In this document: in pieces, positions 42,126-49,852 of the stretch
Layout: each line of letters starts with the position of its first letter
How positions within the stretch are numbered: position 1 is the stretch's first letter
DNA from: Alistipes sp.
GTDB lineage: Bacteria > Bacteroidota > Bacteroidia > Bacteroidales > Rikenellaceae
NCBI GenBank assembly: GCA_022511345.1
Contig: JAFLRR010000011.1
Span: 1 to 64,000, forward strand
Reading direction: 5' to 3'
Length of the DNA: 64,000 nt
Made by a program: the position numbers and the translations under genes
The notes under the pieces: model-generated
What the model was told of the DNA's origin: nothing
Database searches by the model: none
What the model saw: only the letters and a program-made list of their open reading frames with translations

Positions 42126-45077
42126 TTAGAATGTTAAATCCAGACCGAACGTGAACTGGCGCGACATGGGGTACTGAGCCTGGTAGACGTTCATCGGGCT
42201 CTCGGGGTCGAGACCCGAGAAGTTGGTGAAGGTCAGCAGGTTCTGCGCCTGGGCATAGATTCTTACGCCGCGTATGAACTTGGTCTTGCGCAGCAGCGTC
42301 GCGGGCAGCGAGTAGCTGAGCATGACATTCTTCAGACGCAGGAACGAACCGTCCTCGAGCAGGTGCGTGTCGAACTGGGGATAGATTCCGTGACGCGGTA
42401 TGTCGGTCACGTCGCCCGGCTGCTTCCAGCGGTTGAGCAGGCGGCGCGACTGGTTGTAGGACATGAGCATTCCGTTGCTCTCGTCGAAGAAGCGGTCGTT
42501 GTTTATCATCCACCTGTCGGCCACCCAGCTGAACTGCGCCGTCAGCGACAGACCCTTCCAGCGGAACGATGTTCCGAAGCCGCCGGTCCAGGGGGCGTCG
42601 AACGACTTGCCGGTCATGACCTTGTCCTCGTCGCGCATCTCGTTGACTATCTCGCCGTCCTTGGTATACCACAGGGCATCGCCGTTGGCGGGGTTGACGC
42701 CCGCATAGCGGTTCATGAAGAACTCGCCCACGGGGTGACCCACGGTGTAACGGAGCGCCGTGGTGCTGTTCTCGTACTCGGTCACGCCGTTATAGAGCTC
42801 GGTAATCTTGTTGCGGTTGTAGGAGAAGTTGGCATTCACCGACCAGGTGACGTTGCGCGTTGAGATGAGCGTACCGGTGAGGTTTACCTCCACGCCGCGG
42901 TTGACCATGGCTCCGATGTTGTCCCAGCGGCCGCCGAAACCGTCGGAGGTCGACGCCGGCAGGGGCACATACATGAGCATGTCGGTAGTCTTCTTGTTGT
43001 AGAGTTCGATGTCGGCATTCAGTCTGTTCCAGAATCCAAGGTGCAGGCCGAAGTTGCTTGCCCAGGTGGTCTCCCACGTAAGCGACTCATTGCCGGGCGT
43101 CGAGGGGGCGATACCCATTCCGTTGCCGTAGTTGGCCCCGCCGCTCACCAGCGCCAGGTGCGCATAGTTGGGAATCTCGGAGTTGCCCGAGGTACCGGTG
43201 CTGACCGATATGCGGGCGTCGGTCAGCCAGTCGCAGGCGTTCTCCATGAACTTCTCGTTGCGCATGTTCCACATGAAGCCCACCGACCAGAAGAAACCGA
43301 ACTTGTTGTTGTCGCCGAAGCGCGACGAACCGTCGGTACGCACCGAGAAGTCGGCATAGTAGCGGTTGTCGTGGCTGTACTCGCCGCGGCCGAAGAACGA
43401 CAGCAGCGCATAGTCGGCGTCGGTCGTGTCGCCCCAGCTGGTGGCATAGGTTCCGGTCGAGACATCGGTAATCAGGTCGTTGCGCTGACCCGAGGTGGCG
43501 ACGCTGAAATCCTCGTAGTGGTATTTCACGCCCTCCTGACCGACCATGAAGTTGAATTCGCCCTTATCGCCGGCATTGAACCGGTAGTTGACGGTGTTGG
43601 TCACCGACACCGACATTCTGTCGGCCGTACTGCGCGAAGCCATTCCCTCACCGAGGTTGGGAGCGTAGCTCGGGTACGAAACGCTGAAGCCCGTGGTGTG
43701 ACCGAAGTCGACGCCGAACTGCGAGCGTATGGTCAGACCCTCGATGGGCGTCGCCTCGGCGAACATGGTCGACATGAGCTTGTATTTCTTGTATGTGAGG
43801 GGGTTGTTCTTGAGCCACTCCAGCGGGTTCTGGCCCTGACCCTTCCACGAGCCGTCGTTTATCGAGGCCAGCGAGCCGTCCTCCTTGTAGGGGTTCCAGT
43901 ATGGAAGCATGAAGCGTGCCGCGGATATGGGGGTGAACAGGGTGTATACTCCCTCGTCGGCCTGCTCTATGTCCTGGTAGTTGACCATGTTGTTGACGCC
44001 CATGCGCAGCCACTTGGCCATCTTCTGCTCGAAGTTGAAGCGAATCGAGTAGCGGTCGAAGTGCGAGCCGGGAGCGATACCGTCCTGGCTGTAGTAGCCG
44101 CCCGAGAGGTAGTACGAAGTTTTGTCCGTAGCGCCCGACACCGACAGCTCGTAGCTCTGCAGCAAGGCCGAACTCTTATAAACAGCGTCGAGCCAGTTTA
44201 CGTCCGTGCGGCTGAGCACGTTGTAATTCTTGCCCGACGTCAGTCCGACCTCCTTCTCGTACTGTATTCGCTCTGCGGTGTTCATCAGGTCCCACTCGCC
44301 GTAGGCCAGCTGCGAGAATCCCAGCTGCATGCGGTAGCTGATATCGGGACGGTCCTCGATGCGTGCGCCGCGCTTGGAGGTAATCACTATCACTCCGTTT
44401 GCCGCGCGGGCTCCGTAAATCGAGGTCGACGAAGCATCCTTGAGCACCGATATCGACTCGATGTCCGAGGGGTTGATGGTGTTGAAGTCGGCAGCCGAGA
44501 TAGCCACGCCGTCGAGGATGTATAAAGGCGCGGTGCCCGAGTTTATGGAGTTGGTACCGCGAATCTGCATCGTTGCCGAGGCGCTGGGCTCACCCGAGCT
44601 CGAGACCACCGACAGACCCGGCACCTGTCCCTGCAGAGCCTGGTCGAAGGCGGCCGTAGGCGTGGTTTCGACCTTCTCGGCCTTGACCGTAGCCACGGAG
44701 CCTGCTATGGTTCCCTTCTTGCGCACGCCGTAGGCTATGACCACCACATCGTCGAGCATCTCCGATGCCTCGGCCAGTGTCACGTCGTGAGTTATGGCCG
44801 TCGCGGCGTTGGAGGGAATGACGAATTCGGCGCTCTCGTATCCGATGAGCGAGTAGATAAGGCGGGTTCCCGGCGGCGCCTGAATCGAGTAGGAGCCGTC
44901 GACCGAAGTCGATACTCCCCGGCCGTTGTCGGCGACCACGGCGGCTCCGATGACAGGCAGACCGTCGACGGCCGACAAGACCTTGCCCGACACCGTCACA
45001 CCGCTCTGTGCCAGTGCGCTGCCGCCTGCGGTCCACACCAGCAGGAGAGACAAAACCGACAGTAGAGTATTCCTCAT
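42126..45077 (-). CDS. SusC/RagA-family TonB-dependent outer-membrane transporter
   Basis: A 983-residue protein from the ATG at 45077 (MRNTLLSVLS). After the signal peptide comes a carboxypeptidase-D-like regulatory domain (VTVSGKVLSAVDGLPVIGAAV), the plug with DDVVVIAYGVRKKGTIAGSV and the TonB-dependent ANGVIVITSKRG motif, then the 22-strand barrel ending in QFTFGLDLTF with the terminal aromatic. It imports the ligand held by the following SusD, powered by the ExbB/ExbD/TonB system. First gene of the operon. Confidence 0.97.
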   Translation of the reverse strand: MRNTLLSVLSLLLVWTAGGSALAQSGVTVSGKVLSAVDGLPVIGAAVVADNGRGVSTSVDGSYSIQAPPGTRLIYSLIGYESAEFVIPSNAATAITHDVTLAEASEMLDDVVVIAYGVRKKGTIAGSVATVKAEKVETTPTAAFDQALQGQVPGLSVVSSSGEPSASATMQIRGTNSINSGTAPLYILDGVAISAADFNTINPSDIESISVLKDASSTSIYGARAANGVIVITSKRGARIEDRPDISYRMQLGFSQLAYGEWDLMNTAERIQYEKEVGLTSGKNYNVLSRTDVNWLDAVYKSSALLQSYELSVSGATDKTSYYLSGGYYSQDGIAPGSHFDRYSIRFNFEQKMAKWLRMGVNNMVNYQDIEQADEGVYTLFTPISAARFMLPYWNPYKEDGSLASINDGSWKGQGQNPLEWLKNNPLTYKKYKLMSTMFAEATPIEGLTIRSQFGVDFGHTTGFSVSYPSYAPNLGEGMASRSTADRMSVSVTNTVNYRFNAGDKGEFNFMVGQEGVKYHYEDFSVATSGQRNDLITDVSTGTYATSWGDTTDADYALLSFFGRGEYSHDNRYYADFSVRTDGSSRFGDNNKFGFFWSVGFMWNMRNEKFMENACDWLTDARISVSTGTSGNSEIPNYAHLALVSGGANYGNGMGIAPSTPGNESLTWETTWASNFGLHLGFWNRLNADIELYNKKTTDMLMYVPLPASTSDGFGGRWDNIGAMVNRGVEVNLTGTLISTRNVTWSVNANFSYNRNKITELYNGVTEYENSTTALRYTVGHPVGEFFMNRYAGVNPANGDALWYTKDGEIVNEMRDEDKVMTGKSFDAPWTGGFGTSFRWKGLSLTAQFSWVADRWMINNDRFFDESNGMLMSYNQSRRLLNRWKQPGDVTDIPRHGIYPQFDTHLLEDGSFLRLKNVMLSYSLPATLLRKTKFIRGVRIYAQAQNLLTFTNFSGLDPESPMNVYQAQYPMSRQFTFGLDLTF

Positions 45078-45215
45078 AACAAATGCGTTAAATTCCACAA
45101 AACATCATGACGCCTAACTAACGGTGCCCTGTCCGGCGTTATTGCGTGCGCACGCGAACGTAAAAAAACGCCGCACGCAAAACCCTGTTGTCGGACATGC
45201 ACTTTGCGTCGGATG

Positions 45216-45223
45216 CAAAGTTA
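45216..45223 (-). promoter_or_regulatory. Promoter -7 box (TAACTTTG) of the SusC operon
   Basis: TAACTTTG on the minus strand with GTTGG near the -33 place (45246-45242). The leader is about 130 bases. The box lies in the arm of a small inverted repeat (ACTTTGC at 45201-45207 and GCAAAGT at 45215-45221), which may be an operator. Confidence 0.55.
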
Positions 45224-45394
45224 GGATAAATTTCTTTACCGCCAACATCCGCAACTTACCATTATCTTGGTATTTTCATCTGATTTTACAGCCCCATTTC
45301 GGCCTTTTTTCTTTATCCGCGGCCAATTTCAGCATTTTCAACTTTTCGGAGCTGCAATACACTGTATATCAACACAATATCCCCGCTTTGAGAT

Positions 45395-46435
45395 TCATTC
45401 CGTCTCGCCGCGGCGGCGCATGGCCGCAATCGTTCGCTCGATGTAGGCAGCTATATCGCGCTCGAGGCGCTGGTAGAGGGGGCACGAGGTGTAGTTCTCG
45501 TTGTCGAGCAGCACGTCGCGAATCGAGCGCTGCGAATTGGAGTAGTTGCTCATCTCGTTTTTGAGAGCCGTGCCGGTCTTTGACGACGACTTGATGCGCT
45601 CGATGGATATGCGGCGCAGGCGGTCGCAGACCGAGTTGAGCATCGGCAGCACCACGCAGTCCATGAGCGTGTGGCCGTGCATATATAAATAGGTAAGTTC
45701 CGGCGTCACCCCCTGCTCGCGCAGCTGGCAGCCGAAGGCCTCGACCTGGGCAATCATCTGCGGGTACTTGGTGCGCAGCGTGCGCTCGCGGCGGCCGGCA
45801 TTGCGCGCCAGCCAGGCTATGGTGTCGGCTCCGTTGCCGGCAATCTCGACATAGCCCAGACGCACCGCCGACCTGAAGTCGGCCAGCGGAAAGACATGTT
45901 CGGACTCCGAGCGGGCCGAGGCGGCATACCACACAAACAGCTGGTAGACCGTGCGCGAGTAGGCGGCCATGAATTGCTCGAAATCGAATATTCGCATGTC
46001 GTTCTTGGTGGCCTTTACGCACACGTTGTGCAGCGAGGGGGCGTAGCACAGATAGTTTTCGGTGGCGTAGGCGTAGGTGTGGAACATGTACTGCGCGCCG
46101 TTGACCTCGCGCGACTGCGGCGTGGCCTGGCCGAACAGATGGTCGAAATCCGAGTCGACGCACAGCAGCATATTCTCGCCCGAGCGGGGTATCATGCTGA
46201 GCAGCACCTTCTTGCCCTTGGGCAGGTCGCGACGCTCGGGCACCGATATTTCGAATCGCAGCACGGGGTTGCAGAAGCGGTCGAAGATACCGCGCCAGAA
46301 GGCCACGTCGTCGTAGCCTTCGACATAGACATGCACCACGCGCCGCCCGTCGTCACAGGCGAGCGGCTCGGGCAGCGGTTCGGCAGGTCGCAGACCCAGC
46401 GTGCCGCGCAGCGTATCGAGAAATCTTCTGGCCAT
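45395..46435 (-). CDS. DUF4435 protein (TOPRIM/OLD-like)
   Basis: A 346-residue cytoplasmic protein. The N-terminal half has a TOPRIM-like core: HVYVEGYDDVAFWRGIF (E39 region) and an acidic strand LLCVDSDFDHLF, followed by the family's YATENYLCY. DUF4435 proteins are sometimes coupled to ABC/OLD-type ATPases in defence settings, but no ATPase adjoins this one. Its transcript starts from a promoter that overlaps, back to back, the promoter of the SUI1 gene. No function is proven; nuclease or nucleotide-handling activity is a guess from the fold. Confidence 0.8.
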   Translation of the reverse strand: MARRFLDTLRGTLGLRPAEPLPEPLACDDGRRVVHVYVEGYDDVAFWRGIFDRFCNPVLRFEISVPERRDLPKGKKVLLSMIPRSGENMLLCVDSDFDHLFGQATPQSREVNGAQYMFHTYAYATENYLCYAPSLHNVCVKATKNDMRIFDFEQFMAAYSRTVYQLFVWYAASARSESEHVFPLADFRSAVRLGYVEIAGNGADTIAWLARNAGRRERTLRTKYPQMIAQVEAFGCQLREQGVTPELTYLYMHGHTLMDCVVLPMLNSVCDRLRRISIERIKSSSKTGTALKNEMSNYSNSQRSIRDVLLDNENYTSCPLYQRLERDIAAYIERTIAAMRRRGETE

Positions 46436-46443
46436 AGTACCTA

Positions 46444-46474
46444 CAAAGATAAGAAATTAGTAAATTTGCACAAA
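46444..46474 (-). promoter_or_regulatory. Consensus promoter of the DUF4435 gene
   Basis: On the minus strand TTTG (46474-46471), 19 bases, then TATCTTTG (46451-46444). Only 8 bases separate the box from the ATG, so the mRNA would have almost no leader. Confidence 0.75.
46461..46468 (+). promoter_or_regulatory. Promoter -7 box (TAAATTTG) of the SUI1 gene
   Basis: TAAATTTG, 21 bases before the ATG at 46490, lies inside the DUF4435 promoter on the other strand, so the two genes compete for the same site. Confidence 0.6.
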
Positions 46475-46489
46475 CTATTTTCACCGTTT

Positions 46490-46828
46490 ATGAACGACGA
46501 CTGGAAACAGCGCCTCAAGGCCGTCTACTCCACCAACCCCGACTTCGATTTCGGCGACCGCAGCGAGACGGTCGACACTCCGCCGCCGTCGAAGCAGGAG
46601 CTGCGCCTGTGGCTCGAGCGTCACCGCGCGGGCAAGGTCGCCACGGTCATCCGCGGCTTTGTCGGCTCCGCCGACGAGCTGAACCAACTGGCGCGCATGC
46701 TCAAGACCCGCTGCGGCACGGGCGGCACGGCCAAGGATGGCGAGATAATCATACAGGGCGACCGCCGCGACAAGATTGCCGAGATACTCGCCGAGGCGGG
46801 CTACCGATGCAAGAAGGCCGGCGGATAG
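46490..46828 (+). CDS. yciH: SUI1/eIF1-like translation factor (YciH family)
   Basis: A 112-residue protein from the ATG at 46490; a longer frame runs back across the DUF4435 gene and is not real. Residues 45-110 form the SUI1 domain (KVATVIRGFVGSADELNQLA, then CGTGGTAKDGEIIIQGD), the part that in YciH checks initiation complexes on the ribosome. The N-terminal 40 residues are polar and less conserved. It stands 33 bases before the large envelope protein gene and could be in one transcript with it. Confidence 0.9.
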   Translation: MNDDWKQRLKAVYSTNPDFDFGDRSETVDTPPPSKQELRLWLERHRAGKVATVIRGFVGSADELNQLARMLKTRCGTGGTAKDGEIIIQGDRRDKIAEILAEAGYRCKKAGG

Positions 46829-46861
46829 CGCAGCCGAAACCGACTGAGACGCATTTTCTCG

Positions 46862-49801
46862 ATGAAACTTGTCAAATATATCTTCGCTCTGGCCGCCGCG
46901 GCAGCCGTGCAGGGCGCCGCAGCTCAGTACTACAGCTGGGGTTCGGACCCCTCGTCGCTGCGCTGGCGCACCATACGCACGCCCGAGGTCAGGGTCGTCT
47001 ATCCCGACACGGTCGAAAACATCGCGCGCCGCACGCTCTACTACATCGAGCGTCTGCAGCCCTTCGAGTCCGAAGGCTTCGACAGGCCGCCGCTGCGCCT
47101 GTCGTTCGTCATGCACCCCGAGAACATGCTCTCGAACGGCCTGACGATGTGGATGCCCAAGCGCATCGACTTTCTCACCTCGCCGGCCGTGGCCGGCTAC
47201 TCGATGCCGTGGCTCAAGCAGCTCGCAGCCCACGAATACCGCCACGCCGTGCAGTACAACAACCTCAACCGCGGCGTGATACGCGTGTTGAGCTGGCCCC
47301 TCGGGCAGCAGGGTTCGGTCATAGGGCTGCTGTTCATGCCCCTGTGGGCCATAGAGGGCGACGCCGTGACCTTCGAGACGCAGGTGTCGACCTTCGGCCG
47401 CGGACTGCAACCCTCGTTTTCGATACACTACCGAGCCGCGGGCCGCGAGCTTCTCGAGCGCCGCAACCCCGACAAATGGTTCTGCGGCTCCTACCGCGAC
47501 TACATCCCCGACCACTACCACATAGGCTACCAGCTGGTATCCTACTCCTACGACCGCTACGGCGAGCGGCTCTGGAACGACGTCACGCGCTTCGGCGTGC
47601 GCAACCCCTACTGCTTCTTCACCGTCCGCACGGGCCTGAAGAAGTACGCCTCGACCACCGTGCCTCAGCTCTTCAGGGATACCTTCACCCGACTGAACGA
47701 CTTCTGGGAGGCCCATCCGGCTCCCGACGACAGCTCCTGCGCGCTCTCGCCGCAGCAGGGAATATACACCGTCTACGAATGGCCCCAGTACGCCGGCGGC
47801 GGCATACTCTCGCTCAAAAGCGACCTGGCCCATGCCGCACGCTTCGTGACCACCGGCAGCGACGGCACCGAGAGGCCCCTGGCGCACACCGGACTGCTCT
47901 CGTCGCGCCCAGCAACCGACGGGCAGCGCGTGTGGTGGACCGAGTACCGCAACAGCACTCTCTTTGCCGAGCGGGTCAACTCGCGCCTCTGCTTCATGGA
48001 CCTCGGCGACGGCCGCACGCACACCGTGCGCGGCATACGCGACGCGCTCTACCCCACCCCCGCACGCGACCGGCTCGCCAGAATAGCATACCGGCCCGAC
48101 GGTCGCTACTCGCTGGTCATATCGCCCGCCGATGCGCCGCAGAAGCCCTCGTCGACGCTGCTGCTGCCCGAGGGCATCGAGATACACGGTCTGGCGTGGG
48201 ACGATCTGACCGACACCTTCAGCGTCATCGTCACCGACGACCAGGGCATGCACATCGCCGCCGTCGACACCGCCGCGGGCCGGCTCGTGCCGCTCACCCG
48301 CAGCGCCTACATCACCCTGAGCGACCTGCGCGCCGCAGGCGGACGCCTCTACTTCGGCTCGACAGCCTCGGGTCGCGACGAGGCCCACATGATAGATTTG
48401 GCCGACACGCTCCAGCGCCGCATAACCGACTCACGCTACGGAGCCTTCGCGCCCTCGCCTTCGCCCGACGGTCGCCATGCCGCCGTCACTCAGTTCGGCC
48501 GCAACGGCTACCGTCTGGCCGTGCAGTCTCTCGACACGGCCCCGATGCACCCCGTGCCCTGGACCGAGACCCCGCGCGAGATACTCAACCCGCCGCACCG
48601 CCGCATAGCGCACATCAATCTCGACACCGTGCGCTACACCCCCGCCGACCGCGAGGAGTCGCAGCGGCAGCACCCCTCGCGGCGCCGCACGCGCGTGGGC
48701 GGTCTGTTCAACATCCACAGCTGGATGCCCCTCTCGCTCGACATATTCAGTGCCGTGGACGAGCACAAGGCCGACATGGCCTTCGGCGCCACCATTCTCT
48801 CGCAGAACCTGCAGTCCAACGCCACGGCCTACGCCTCCTACGGCTGGAGCCGCGACGAGGGCTCGCGCGTCATGGGCGCCATACGCTACAGCGGCTTCGG
48901 CCCGCAGCTCTCGTTCGAGGGACGCTACGGCGGCAACCAGATAATCTACAGCATGACCGTGCGCGACAACGAGGGCCAGACCCAGGAGCAGCCCGTGCCG
49001 CAGCCCGAGCGCTACTACTCGCTCGACGCCGGCATCTCGCTGCCGCTGCGCCTCGATGCCGGCTACCGCTCGCGCCTGCTGTCGCTCTCGGCCGACTGGA
49101 ACTACTCCAACGGTCTGGTGGCGCGCATCGACCGCCTGGAGCGCGACCCCGAGACCGGCGGCGCCGCGAATCTCGACCGGATAGGCTACAAGCGCGGTCT
49201 GCACAAGCTCTCGTTCGGACTCTCCTTCTCCGAGCAGGTGCGCACCGCATACCGCGACTTTCTGCCCCGCTTCGGCTATGTCGCGGCTGTGAACTACTCT
49301 GCCGACCCCTCGAACAGACTATTTTCCGACATGGTATCGTTATACGGAAGGCTCTACCTGCCCGGCGTGGCGGCCCACCACTCGCTCTCGCTGGCCGCCG
49401 AGTACCGCACCTCCGTCGGAGGCTGGCGCGACGCCTCTGGCCGCCCTGCACTGACCTTCCGCTCGTCGCGGCTGCTGCCCACGGGATTCCGCTCGGCCGA
49501 CGTGCAGAGCGACAACTGCATATCGGCCTCGGCAGCCTACCGGCTGCCCCTCTGCTACCCCGACGGCGGAATACCGGGAGTGCTCTACTTTAGACGCATA
49601 CGCCTCGGCGCCGAGTTCGACTTCGCACGCTTCGGCTCCGCCGCAGGACGCCGCTCGATATACTCCTACGGTCTGGAGGCCGTCTTCGACATCAACCTGC
49701 TGCGCCTGCCTGCGGCCGGAGGCATGGCCTTCACCGTCAGAGTGTTCCGCACCAGCGACGGCCGCACGGTGGCCGAGTCGGGAATAGGGCTGCCGTTTTA
49801 G
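46862..49801 (+). CDS. Envelope protein with gluzincin-like metalloprotease, beta-propeller and beta-barrel parts
   Basis: A 979-residue exported protein (signal peptide to about residue 21, GAAAQ). Residues 40-200 carry a zinc-protease pattern: H124-E-Y-R-H128 (AAHEYRHAVQ) and, 37 residues after E128's helix start, WAIEGDAV with E165 as possible third ligand. Residues 260-560 look like a TolB/WD40-like propeller (RIAYRPDGRYSLVI, PSPDGRHAAV). Residues 640-979 alternate like an outer-membrane barrel and end in ESGIGLPF. I know similar Bacteroidota proteins only as hypothetical. A surface or periplasmic peptidase anchored by a barrel is the inference. Confidence 0.6.
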   Translation: MKLVKYIFALAAAAAVQGAAAQYYSWGSDPSSLRWRTIRTPEVRVVYPDTVENIARRTLYYIERLQPFESEGFDRPPLRLSFVMHPENMLSNGLTMWMPKRIDFLTSPAVAGYSMPWLKQLAAHEYRHAVQYNNLNRGVIRVLSWPLGQQGSVIGLLFMPLWAIEGDAVTFETQVSTFGRGLQPSFSIHYRAAGRELLERRNPDKWFCGSYRDYIPDHYHIGYQLVSYSYDRYGERLWNDVTRFGVRNPYCFFTVRTGLKKYASTTVPQLFRDTFTRLNDFWEAHPAPDDSSCALSPQQGIYTVYEWPQYAGGGILSLKSDLAHAARFVTTGSDGTERPLAHTGLLSSRPATDGQRVWWTEYRNSTLFAERVNSRLCFMDLGDGRTHTVRGIRDALYPTPARDRLARIAYRPDGRYSLVISPADAPQKPSSTLLLPEGIEIHGLAWDDLTDTFSVIVTDDQGMHIAAVDTAAGRLVPLTRSAYITLSDLRAAGGRLYFGSTASGRDEAHMIDLADTLQRRITDSRYGAFAPSPSPDGRHAAVTQFGRNGYRLAVQSLDTAPMHPVPWTETPREILNPPHRRIAHINLDTVRYTPADREESQRQHPSRRRTRVGGLFNIHSWMPLSLDIFSAVDEHKADMAFGATILSQNLQSNATAYASYGWSRDEGSRVMGAIRYSGFGPQLSFEGRYGGNQIIYSMTVRDNEGQTQEQPVPQPERYYSLDAGISLPLRLDAGYRSRLLSLSADWNYSNGLVARIDRLERDPETGGAANLDRIGYKRGLHKLSFGLSFSEQVRTAYRDFLPRFGYVAAVNYSADPSNRLFSDMVSLYGRLYLPGVAAHHSLSLAAEYRTSVGGWRDASGRPALTFRSSRLLPTGFRSADVQSDNCISASAAYRLPLCYPDGGIPGVLYFRRIRLGAEFDFARFGSAAGRRSIYSYGLEAVFDINLLRLPAAGGMAFTVRVFRTSDGRTVAESGIGLPF

Positions 49802-49823
49802 GCCATATATCGGAAAATAATTG

Positions 49824-49831
49824 TAATTTTG
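49824..49831 (+). promoter_or_regulatory. Promoter -7 box (TAATTTTG) for the PBP1A gene
   Basis: TAATTTTG fits TAnnTTTG and lies 21 bases before the ATG at 49853. It makes the in-frame TTG at 49829 unlikely as a start. Confidence 0.6.
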
Positions 49832-49852
49832 CCAAACCGAAAACGACCCGCA

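Noticed and set aside
45896..46489. Long N-terminal extension of the SUI1 protein
   Set aside because: The upstream frame lies antisense to DUF4435 and crosses both promoters; the ATG at 46490 follows a TAnnTTTG box and gives the normal family length.
46609..49593. Second long plus-strand frame overlapping the propeller/barrel protein
   Set aside because: Arg/His/Pro-rich out-of-frame reading of the same DNA; the frame at 46862 has a signal peptide and structured motifs.
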